In this document: in pieces, positions 1 to 4,937 of the stretch | Layout of the letters: each line of letters begins with the position of its first letter | Numbering within the stretch: position 1 is the first letter of the stretch | Assembly (NCBI GenBank): GCA_947496835.1 | Contig: CANMFV010000062.1 | Coordinates: forward strand, 1-6,481 | Length of the DNA stretch: 6,481 bases | DNA from: Flavobacteriales bacterium | GTDB taxonomy: Bacteria; Bacteroidota; Bacteroidia; Flavobacteriales_D; Crocinitomicaceae | Direction of reading: 5' to 3' | Position numbers and translations under genes: made by a program | Notes under the pieces: generated by a model | Seen by the model: the letters and a program-made list of their open reading frames with translations, nothing else | Told to the model about the DNA's origin: nothing | The model's database searches: none

Positions 1-2
1 AA

Positions 3-164
3 ATGAATGAATGGCATCGAATTGCAAAAGCCGAAGGAGAAAAAACGATGATTAGTTCAACGATTAAGAATTTCTTCCGCAATAAAATGATATTTCTATT
101 AATTGGAGGTGCAGTTGTTGTCATCGGAGGCGCGATTTCTAAAAACTCAAAAAAAGACAACTAA
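3..164 (+). CDS. Small membrane-anchored protein or C-terminal end of a larger protein (probably 5' partial)
   Basis: The frame is open from the left edge to a TAA at 162-164. An ATG at 3-5 would give 53 residues, but only two bases precede it, so a longer protein entering from outside the window is just as possible. Residues 29-45, counted from that ATG, form one hydrophobic Ile/Val/Gly-rich segment. It is flanked by a basic stretch (IKNFFRNK) before it and a short Lys-rich tail (SKNSKKDN) after it, a tail-anchor-like layout. Only one base separates its stop from the ATG of the secreted-protein gene that follows, so the two are almost certainly co-transcribed. No family was recognised and no enzymatic motif is visible. 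The coding frame is well supported by the membrane segment and spacing; the start is not. Confidence 0.6.
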   Translation: MNEWHRIAKAEGEKTMISSTIKNFFRNKMIFLLIGGAVVVIGGAISKNSKKDN

Positions 165-165
165 A

Positions 166-798
166 ATGAAGACAATTATTATCATTTTCATATTAATTTT
201 TGGTATCGATGCTTGGAGTCAACAACTACCCATTGCAAACCAGAATTTGAAACAAGGTTGGACACGACAGTTTATTAAAGATGTTGGATTTATAGATGTG
301 CCAGCATCGATGGAAATAATGTCTGGGACTTATAAAGAATTTAACAATCAAATTCTCAAACAATTAGAGATTGAAGCGCCTCAGGTAATTTTCCAGCAAA
401 AAGGACTAAACACTTATTCATCAGAAACTTTCAAGCATTATGTCCGGGTGATTATTGAAACCCAAATTGGAAGAACTGGAGAATTTGAAAAATTAAATTA
501 TAACACATCTCAAATCACTAATTCCGAATTGAATGAGTTAAATCAATTTTTTAAAGAAAAAACAACAAGTGATTTCAATTCAATTCATCAAAATATTATT
601 AGTTGGTATCCAATAAAAATGGAAAAAATAAACGGAATGAGTTGTCTTCACGTCAGTTATGAGCGAAGATTAAATGACAATCCAATTGTTTTGGTGAATA
701 CGTATATCTTTCAAAATCATGATCGAATTCACAGTCTAACACTTTCCTACAGAATGAATGAGGCCAATATTTGGAAAGATGATTTAGATTCTATTTAA
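166..798 (+). CDS. Secreted hypothetical protein (possibly PsbP/DUF1795-like), 3' end probably frameshifted
   Basis: 210 residues. I chose ATG 166 over a TTG at 103 because a signal peptide begins there: Met-Lys-Thr, an Ile-rich core at residues 4-14, and a likely cleavage A-W-S|QQ after residue 18. There is no lipobox Cys, so a periplasmic or secreted soluble protein is expected. The mature part has an N-terminal FIDVPASMEIMSG stretch (42-54), a mid-region FQQKGLNTY (76-84), and a C-terminal part with WYPIKMEKINGMSC (147-160) and HSLTLSYR (189-196). From memory, this resembles small Bacteroidota exported proteins related to the PsbP/DcrB (DUF1795) fold; this is tentative. The TAA at 796-798 looks premature: shifting to the frame that starts at 795 continues LKSFRITNIHL and stops at 828-830, giving about 221 residues and ending 8 bp before the next ATG. 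Function unknown. Any loss is confined to the last ~11 residues, so the product may still be functional. Confidence 0.75.
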   Translation: MKTIIIIFILIFGIDAWSQQLPIANQNLKQGWTRQFIKDVGFIDVPASMEIMSGTYKEFNNQILKQLEIEAPQVIFQQKGLNTYSSETFKHYVRVIIETQIGRTGEFEKLNYNTSQITNSELNELNQFFKEKTTSDFNSIHQNIISWYPIKMEKINGMSCLHVSYERRLNDNPIVLVNTYIFQNHDRIHSLTLSYRMNEANIWKDDLDSI

Positions 799-838
799 AA
801 AGTTTTAGAATTACGAATATCCATTTATAATTTTTTGA

Positions 839-1117
839 ATGATGAAAAAAGTCTTTTCACTTTTCCTTTGGCAGAGAGGTTTCAGATGAGGAAGTGAGGG
901 AAATAGACGAGATATTATCTGGAAGAAGTTCGGAGGATTCATATGAATTGTCATCAGTTCATTAGTTAAGAACATTAGACAATTCAAATTCAGAAATTCA
1001 CCTCAAATCTTAGAAGAGCAACGAAAATCTAAACAGCAAAAAATAAGAAAAACAACTATATACATAATTTTGATTATCATTGTGTTATCTGCCATTTTGT
1101 TTTATTTTTCAAAATAA
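839..1117 (+). pseudogene. Broken gene for a small tail-anchored membrane protein (two frameshifts)
   Basis: No intact ORF spans this stretch, but three successive frame pieces read as one protein of about 92 residues. ATG-ATG at 839-844 leads into a run of six A's (845-850). Skipping one base there gives the frame starting at 846, which reads KKSFHFSFGREVSDEEVREI and continues acidic and Ser-rich to SSVH, with a stop at 963-965. A second shift, between about 947 and 962, returns to the original frame from TTA at 962. This piece reads LVKNIRQFKF, then a Gln/Lys-rich stretch (about 1013-1051), one hydrophobic helix (IYIILIIIVLSAILFYF, 1058-1108) and a stop at 1115-1117. The ends of the pieces meet cleanly, and the single C-terminal membrane segment is a convincing protein ending. 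It would have been the third gene of the leftmost operon. The shifts may be real decay or uncorrected sequencing indels. No family was recognised. Confidence 0.6.
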
Positions 1118-1152
1118 TTTCAATTTCAGGGTTACCTTTTTAATGTTTTGGT

Positions 1153-1178
1153 ATTAAGAGTTATAAGCAGCTCTTAAT
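1153..1178. repeat. Inverted repeat upstream of the secreted paralogue operon
   Basis: A perfect 8-bp inverted repeat, ATTAAGAG (1153-1160) and CTCTTAAT (1171-1178), with a 10-base loop. It ends 23 bp before the first gene of the operon. No T-run follows it, so it is not a classical intrinsic terminator. It could be an operator or a leader hairpin, but a chance palindrome in A/T-rich DNA is also possible. Confidence 0.4.
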
Positions 1179-1201
1179 TACTCACCTTTAAAACTTTGAC
1201 C

Positions 1202-1570
1202 ATGAAAAATCTCCTTTTTATTTTACTACTTACTAGTGGAAGTGCAAAAGCGCAATGGGATTTCCCCACCTTCACGAACATTGGCGACACGTCTTTCTTT
1301 CGCATTGAACCAAATGAAGAAACTGCTGTTCTCGGTTTTAAAAACATGTTGGCCATCAATGGTTACGAATTTAACAAGAAGGCCTTCACGCCAAAAGATC
1401 AAATTATGTATGTGATCTATGATGTTAGAGCAAGCGATCCAAAACATGTGTATTTGTTCTACTTACTTCGGACACGAAAAGGTTACGAGGCTTGGTATGA
1501 ATACAGAACAAATCAAGATTGCGTAATCAACAACGATGACCTTATTATCACTTATGAACGAGAAAATTGA
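1202..1570 (+). CDS. Small secreted protein, first of three tandem paralogues
   Basis: 122 residues. ATG 1202 is preferred over a TTG at 1196 because the signal peptide begins there: Lys at position 2, a Leu/Ile-rich core at residues 4-10, and an A-K-A|QW cleavage site after residue 17. No lipobox Cys is present, so the product should be soluble in the periplasm or outside the cell. The mature protein is about 105 residues and rich in aromatic residues. The segments IMYVIYDV (68-75), HVYLFYLL (82-89), KGYEAWYEY (93-101) and the ending LIITYE (114-119) line up with equivalent stretches in the next two genes, but it lacks the FNKGxNL motif those two share, so it is the most divergent copy. It heads the operon: its stop lies 5 bp before the next ATG. 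No catalytic motif is visible and the family was not recognised. Confidence 0.85.
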   Translation: MKNLLFILLLTSGSAKAQWDFPTFTNIGDTSFFRIEPNEETAVLGFKNMLAINGYEFNKKAFTPKDQIMYVIYDVRASDPKHVYLFYLLRTRKGYEAWYEYRTNQDCVINNDDLIITYEREN

Positions 1571-1575
1571 CAGCC

Positions 1576-2016
1576 ATGAAAACGAAATTGCTTTTCCTCC
1601 TAATCGTATCCAGTACCATTGCTAGAGCACAGTGGACAGTGATGCAGAAATACAACGAATATGGCAAAGGGAACAACTACCTTTTTGCTTCTACAGAAAA
1701 AGATGCACGACGCATCATTCTTGAAACCCTACAAGACAATAATTTAAGTTACGACATCGAGTTCAACAAAGGCGCAAATCTGTTTCTATCTACAGCAATT
1801 GTTGACCCCTTAAACAGTGAATACGTCTACATCATTCATAGCATGAAAGGCAGATATCAAGATAAACCAGGATACCATATCTTTTGCTACTACATGGAAA
1901 ATCGTTACCGCTACTTTTACGATGTAACGGAGGGCGAAGACCGCATCTCTTTGGTTTATGATCCAGGTGTATTAAATGTAAGTCCGAAAAAAGAAAATTC
2001 AAGTAAAAAAGACTAA
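1576..2016 (+). CDS. Small secreted protein, second of three tandem paralogues
   Basis: 146 residues. ATG 1576 is chosen over a TTG at 1567 that overlaps the previous stop, because it begins the signal peptide (MKTK, hydrophobic core 5-11, A-R-A|QW cleavage after residue 18). The mature protein shares with the third gene the motif FNKGxNLF (63-70), then YVYIIHSMKGR (83-93) and the ending LVYDP (126-130). Many Tyr and Phe residues alternate with polar ones (HIFCYYMENRYRYFY, 101-115), which suggests beta strands. The tail (NVSPKKENSSKKD) is hydrophilic and Lys-rich, and probably disordered. The gene sits 5 bp after the first copy and 19 bp before the third, so the three should share one mRNA. 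Function unknown. Confidence 0.87.
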   Translation: MKTKLLFLLIVSSTIARAQWTVMQKYNEYGKGNNYLFASTEKDARRIILETLQDNNLSYDIEFNKGANLFLSTAIVDPLNSEYVYIIHSMKGRYQDKPGYHIFCYYMENRYRYFYDVTEGEDRISLVYDPGVLNVSPKKENSSKKD

Positions 2017-2035
2017 TCTCTTAATCTTATAAATC

Positions 2036-2488
2036 ATGAAAACGCTCATTTTAAGCATCGTGCTTCTTGGTGGCTTCGTTCCACAATTAAACGCACAATA
2101 CCAGTTCAATCTAATGGAGGACTTCCTACAGATTGGTGCAGGAAATTACTTCATCCACCTTGACAAAGAAGCTGAAGTAAAGAAAACGGTACAGTCCGTC
2201 ATCAAAAGCCACCATTTCCCAAATCAAGATTTGGTATTCAACAAGGGAAAGAACCTCTATTTCGCAGCCTATTACGTGAATCCGTCTGATGATCGCTTTA
2301 TGTATGTCATTCACGCATTGAAAGGACGAGAGGGCTACGATTTGTACCTGTTATACTGTGTCAATGCCCTTACGCATCATTTTGAATACATCGAAGGAAA
2401 AGACTTGTATGAATTGGTTTACGACCCGCAGAAAAATTCAAGCACCGTACTCACAAGTTTTGGATCAACTTTAGTAAGTAATCCATGA
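2036..2488 (+). CDS. Small secreted protein, third of three tandem paralogues
   Basis: 150 residues from ATG 2036. The signal peptide has MKTLILSIVLLGG followed by an L-N-A|QY cleavage site after residue 20. As in its two neighbours, the predicted mature chain begins with Gln and an aromatic residue. It is closest to the second copy: FNKGKNLY (68-75), FMYVIHALKGR (88-98), GYDLYLLY (100-107) and LVYDP (127-131) align with no large gap. The C-terminal 19 residues are Ser/Thr-rich and unlike the Lys-rich tail of the second copy. Its TGA overlaps the ATG of the His-rich gene (ATGA), so translation of the two is probably coupled. No enzyme motif is visible. The three copies look like products of local duplication followed by divergence. 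Confidence 0.87.
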   Translation: MKTLILSIVLLGGFVPQLNAQYQFNLMEDFLQIGAGNYFIHLDKEAEVKKTVQSVIKSHHFPNQDLVFNKGKNLYFAAYYVNPSDDRFMYVIHALKGREGYDLYLLYCVNALTHHFEYIEGKDLYELVYDPQKNSSTVLTSFGSTLVSNP

Positions 2489-2808
2489 CGGCGCTCATCT
2501 TCCACGACGAAGTCTTTATCGAAAGAAATCCTTGCGTTCAAGGTGCCTCTTGCGAATTCGAATTCAAGGGGCACCACTTTCAGCTAACTCATCGCCATGA
2601 ATTCAGTTTGCACCACAATAAACATCACTTCAGCTGCAAATTTGACGATCAGCATTTTTCATTCGGTGTCGTGCGTTCCAGACTTGGATCTGGATCTTTT
2701 GGTAATAAACATTTAATACAAATCGAAGAAAAGAATTATCGATTTAGTGTGCACTGGCCTGATAGTAACGGGCGATTTGGAGTGCGGTTAGGAGTTGTTA
2801 CAAATTAA
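2485..2808 (+). CDS. His/Phe-rich small cytoplasmic protein coupled to the secreted paralogues
   Basis: 107 residues starting at the ATG inside the ATGA overlap with the previous gene. Unlike the three upstream proteins it has no signal peptide or membrane segment, so it is expected in the cytoplasm. It holds 12 His, eight of them between residues 30 and 57 as HH, HRH, HH, HH and one single, plus Cys 17, 23 and 51. The region 23-61 appears to repeat a beta-like unit of alternating aromatic and polar residues: FEFKGHHFQL (25-34), FSLHHNKHHFSC (40-51), KFDDQHFSFG (52-61). The C-terminal part (YRFSVHWPDSNGRFGVRLG, 85-103) may be another hairpin. Metal binding is a reasonable guess from His and Cys content but is unproven. 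The overlap suggests it works with, or in fixed ratio to, the third paralogue. Family not recognised. Confidence 0.75.
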   Translation: MTALIFHDEVFIERNPCVQGASCEFEFKGHHFQLTHRHEFSLHHNKHHFSCKFDDQHFSFGVVRSRLGSGSFGNKHLIQIEEKNYRFSVHWPDSNGRFGVRLGVVTN

Positions 2809-3056
2809 AAATGATTTTATGAAAGCTTGTAATCTTCTATCTCAAGAAAAGAATGTCATTTTTTTAATTAAAGATACGCCGTTCTAAATTCATATAATTC
2901 ACCTTATCTGTTATTTATAAATTTTGGTTAAAAGGAATTTGAAATACACGCGATGTTTGCAATCCAAACAAGCTCCGCTTCGTCTGGGTATCAACTATCT
3001 TGAGGGTTTTGTTTTTATAGGGTTTTGAGCCCAAGTTTAAACCTAATAATTTACTT
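2809..3056. other. Convergent intergenic region with short repeats
   Basis: This 248-bp region lies between the end of the plus-strand operon and the end of the minus-strand operon. It holds a short inverted repeat, TGTTTG (2954-2959) and CAAACA (2965-2970), and a direct repeat of GGGTTTTG (3004-3011 and 3020-3027). The stretch from about 2941 to 3000 is less A/T-rich than its surroundings. No convincing intrinsic terminator with a strong stem and T-run was found for either operon. The only ORF noted is a 22-codon one at 2819-2887, which has nothing to support it. Confidence 0.5.
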
Positions 3057-3758
3057 CTAGATATAGCGCAAAACTCTCTTCACTCTCTTGGCTTTCTTTT
3101 CATTTTCAACGTTAAATGCATCGAACAAATCATACTGAAAACAATGAAATGAGTGTATTTTGCCGCTAGAAGAATATCCCTCGGGTTTAGCCATCTGATT
3201 TTCTTCGCACACAAATACCTTGTTTAAACGGTTAAAGTTTCGACCTAATTCGGAAAATACTTGGAAGCCAACATCATTTAATTCGAGACCTGGATATTTC
3301 AAAATCAAATTCATTTCTCCCTCGATTGAACGCTTTCTATAATTTTCTATCAAAAAATCAAAACAATTGAAGGCATCCATATTTGTAAAGATGAGATCTA
3401 TGTCAATTTTGACATCATCTTTCAATTGAAGCTTGAAACGATTCATTTCAAAATGGGTGTTCTTCGACCAACCATAATCTTTGCTAATTTTTTCATAAAT
3501 CAACACCTGTTCTGTTTGTATGGGATATTCGATTGTCTCATTTTTTACATCACCTAAATGATGTTGATCTTTACCAATTTCATAAATGAATTTTAATAAT
3601 CTAGAAAAATATTCATTTTCAAAGGTGTCCGCCATGATTAGGGTCAATTCATCTTCGTTTGGATACATTTCCCTAAACAATTCAATTATTGCTCGCAAGT
3701 CTTGTGTGTCTCCACCTGAAAAAGGATAGAAAAATAGTGTTTGATTGGTGATTTCCAT
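3057..3758 (-). CDS. Hypothetical cytoplasmic protein, second gene of a minus-strand pair
   Basis: 233 residues, reading from ATG at 3758 down to TAG at 3057-3059. There is no signal peptide or membrane segment. The N-terminus has FFYPFSGGD (9-17), a hydrophobic strand followed by a Gly-rich turn, then a helical segment and a second strand-like stretch (ELTLIMAD), an alternating alpha/beta pattern. The C-terminus ends in a strongly basic stretch (KKAKRVKRVLRYI, 221-233), which could contact nucleic acid, though that is only inferred from charge. Its start lies 6 bp after the stop of the upstream gene, so they form one transcription unit. I do not recognise the family, and no catalytic signature is evident. 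The ORF is long, has no competing frame and ends naturally, so it is very likely real. Confidence 0.82.
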   Translation of the reverse strand: MEITNQTLFFYPFSGGDTQDLRAIIELFREMYPNEDELTLIMADTFENEYFSRLLKFIYEIGKDQHHLGDVKNETIEYPIQTEQVLIYEKISKDYGWSKNTHFEMNRFKLQLKDDVKIDIDLIFTNMDAFNCFDFLIENYRKRSIEGEMNLILKYPGLELNDVGFQVFSELGRNFNRLNKVFVCEENQMAKPEGYSSSGKIHSFHCFQYDLFDAFNVENEKKAKRVKRVLRYI

Positions 3759-3764
3759 GGCTAC

Positions 3765-4427
3765 TCAATTAAAAAATGCTGAAATTTCCGGAGGTAATAT
3801 TTCATGAATATATTCAAATATTTCTTGTCCGTATACTTCTTTGTCAGAGGATTCAATGCTATTTTCCAAATAACAGTAATGAATTACTTTAAATATCTCG
3901 TAGTTACTTTTGTCTTTTCGTTTTAATGCACTAATTCGATTTAGGATAAACTCTTTCACTTTCTCTTTATCATTAGGAACGAAGAAAACAATCGTATAAG
4001 ATTCTCCGAAAACATCCAAATCTTTCATGAGGTGAGTGAAATGATACGGTTCTAGGTTAACATTAAAATAGTAAGGATCGTCCTCACCAAATAATTGTTT
4101 TTCCATCTCCTTAATTCCCATTTCTTTAGAAAGTTCAAAATCAACTAAAAAATCTTCTTCAGCATAATCGTTGATTTCATCTATAAAACAATCATCCATG
4201 CACTCGAATAGATTTTCTCTTCCAGCAAGTTTCATGATTGATTTAAGGTCATTCAGTTGTTTTGGTTTTGGAACTTGTTTTTTTAAGGCGCCATACGAAT
4301 CATCCATCGCAATTAATTGTCCAAACTCAATCTTCTCATTGGATTCATTATTATGAAATTCCAAATTATGAATGAGCGCCAAACAAGGAGCTTTCAGCAG
4401 TGAATAATCAAAGGTTGTTTTTATCAT
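3765..4427 (-). CDS. Hypothetical acidic cytoplasmic protein, first gene of a minus-strand pair
   Basis: 220 residues, from ATG at 4427 to TGA at 3765-3767. No signal peptide or transmembrane segment is present. The middle is markedly acidic (about residues 77-117, with the runs MDDC, DEINDYAEED and GEDDP). It is followed by a hydrophobic strand, YTIVFFVPND (144-153), and a basic helix-like segment, ILNRISALKRKDK (161-173). This mix suggests a globular alpha/beta protein. It leads a two-gene operon transcribed away from the ATPase locus. The family was not recognised. The tight 6-bp gap to its partner suggests the two proteins act together, but nothing visible identifies them as a toxin-antitoxin or toxin-immunity pair. 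Confidence 0.82.
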   Translation of the reverse strand: MIKTTFDYSLLKAPCLALIHNLEFHNNESNEKIEFGQLIAMDDSYGALKKQVPKPKQLNDLKSIMKLAGRENLFECMDDCFIDEINDYAEEDFLVDFELSKEMGIKEMEKQLFGEDDPYYFNVNLEPYHFTHLMKDLDVFGESYTIVFFVPNDKEKVKEFILNRISALKRKDKSNYEIFKVIHYCYLENSIESSDKEVYGQEIFEYIHEILPPEISAFFN

Positions 4428-4567
4428 GCAGTATGGGAATTAGCGTTCAAAAAGAATTGGTTATTTCAAAAAAAATGAGTCAAATTATACATTTAGATTG
4501 GATAAAAAAAATAATTTTAAAAATAGAAAAATAAGGTCCAAAAAATTTTTTTTCTCTGCACTTGGAA

Positions 4568-4601
4568 CTTATCTTTATCGAAGATATGGAAAAAAGATAA
4601 G
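4568..4601 (+). promoter_or_regulatory. Leader hairpin followed by T-run (weak terminator or attenuator)
   Basis: Perfect 8-bp inverted arms CTTATCTT (4568-4575) and AAGATAAG (4594-4601) are followed by GG and six T's (4604-4609). Inside the stem, ATCTT/AAGAT (4571-4575, 4581-4585) offers an alternative smaller hairpin. The stem is A/T-rich and therefore weak. It lies ahead of, not behind, the 66-codon gene, so if transcription starts upstream it would sit in that gene's leader. It could equally be an operator. Confidence 0.35.
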
Positions 4602-4611
4602 GGTTTTTTAT

Positions 4612-4643
4612 TACTTAATTTTTTAGTTAAGTACTATTTTTTT
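4612..4643 (+). promoter_or_regulatory. Second leader hairpin with T-run
   Basis: Arms TACTTAA (4612-4618) and TTAAGTA (4627-4633) pair over 7 bp with an 8-base loop, followed three bases later by seven T's (4637-4643). The layout resembles an intrinsic terminator, but the stem has a single G-C pair, so efficiency would be low. It follows the hairpin at 4568-4601 directly and ends 28 bp before the ATG of the small gene. Confidence 0.35.
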
Positions 4644-4671
4644 CAACCCGGAATCCCTTAAATCCATATCT

Positions 4672-4872
4672 ATGCAATCAGTAAAATTTCTTAAATTTTC
4701 CTCCTCGCGCATTATAAAAATTGGCGCAAAGTACTACATCGATTCAATGGAATCTGACGACTATGTAGCCTACAATCAAAAAAAGTATTTCCTTGTCTCA
4801 AGATCCAAATTAATCAACTTGGGCCTTAGAATTCCTGCAAAAAGCCCTTTGACTAAATCTTTTGCCTTCTAA
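4672..4872 (+). CDS. 66-residue small protein upstream of the AAA+ ATPase
   Basis: It starts at ATG 4672 and ends at TAA 4870-4872, giving 66 residues. It is basic overall and has no signal peptide or clear membrane segment. The order is a Ser-containing start (FLKFSSSRIIKIGAKYYID, 6-24), an acidic patch (MESDDY, 26-31), then YNQKKYFLVSRSKLINLGL (34-52). The alternating hydrophobic pattern suggests two or three short beta strands and one helix. The ATPase gene begins 65 bp downstream on the same strand, so the two are likely co-expressed and the small protein may be a partner or substrate adaptor; this rests on position only. The A/T-rich leader and lack of homology recognition leave some chance that it is not translated. 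No family was recognised. Confidence 0.5.
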   Translation: MQSVKFLKFSSSRIIKIGAKYYIDSMESDDYVAYNQKKYFLVSRSKLINLGLRIPAKSPLTKSFAF

Positions 4873-4878
4873 TTGTTT

Positions 4879-4893
4879 GGGGTAAAATACCCC
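4879..4893. promoter_or_regulatory. Perfect short hairpin/operator GGGGTA-AAA-TACCCC
   Basis: This 6-bp perfect inverted repeat with a three-base AAA loop stands out for its G/C content in an otherwise A/T-rich gap. It lies 7 bp after the stop of the small gene and 45 bp before the ATPase ATG. No T-run follows on either strand, so it is not an intrinsic terminator. An operator-type dyad or an intercistronic mRNA hairpin that sets the ratio of the two products both fit. Confidence 0.5.
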
Positions 4894-4937
4894 ATGCCTT
4901 TATCATTCCATTTTTCATTCATCTCAAATTATATCCT

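Larger units (their letters stand above)
4428..4671. promoter_or_regulatory. Divergent A/T-rich intergenic region with A-tracts
   Basis: The promoters of both the minus-strand pair and the plus-strand small-protein/ATPase pair should lie in these 244 bp. The stretch 4463-4553 is full of A and T runs, including six A's followed by eight T's at 4540-4553, consistent with bent or easily melted promoter DNA. On the minus strand, TATAATTTG (4489 down to 4481) is close to the Bacteroidota -7 element TAnnTTTG but has one extra spacer base, and no good -33 TTG is placed upstream of it. No perfect -33/-7 pair was found on either strand, so the promoter positions remain unproven. Confidence 0.4.

Noticed and set aside
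103..165. Upstream TTG start for the secreted protein, and similar TTG starts at 1196 and 1567
   Set aside because: In each case a downstream ATG begins directly at a signal peptide, and the extra N-terminal residues overlap the preceding gene or add nothing protein-like.
793..802. Programmed -1 frameshift at ATTTAAAAAG
   Set aside because: The slippery-looking bases are not in the X-XXY-YYZ phase relative to the reading frame, and the zero-frame stop lies inside the run, so a simple base loss is the better explanation.
1174..1447. Two minus-strand ORFs (1174-1359 and 1226-1447)
   Set aside because: They lie mostly or wholly antisense to the first secreted paralogue, which has a clear signal peptide and operon spacing. 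The reverse ORFs show no domain or start support.
2126..2314. Minus-strand ORF of 62 codons
   Set aside because: It is fully antisense to the third secreted paralogue, whose motifs match the second copy.
2819..2887. 22-codon ORF after the His-rich gene
   Set aside because: It is too short, with no motif, ribosome site or conservation evidence; it probably arose by chance.
3035..3042. Palindrome GTTTAAAC
   Set aside because: An isolated 8-bp palindrome in A/T-rich intergenic DNA, with no accompanying T-run or second copy.
4171..4356. Plus-strand ORF of 61 codons
   Set aside because: It is fully antisense to the 220-residue minus-strand gene, with a Ser/Phe-rich composition typical of a reverse shadow.
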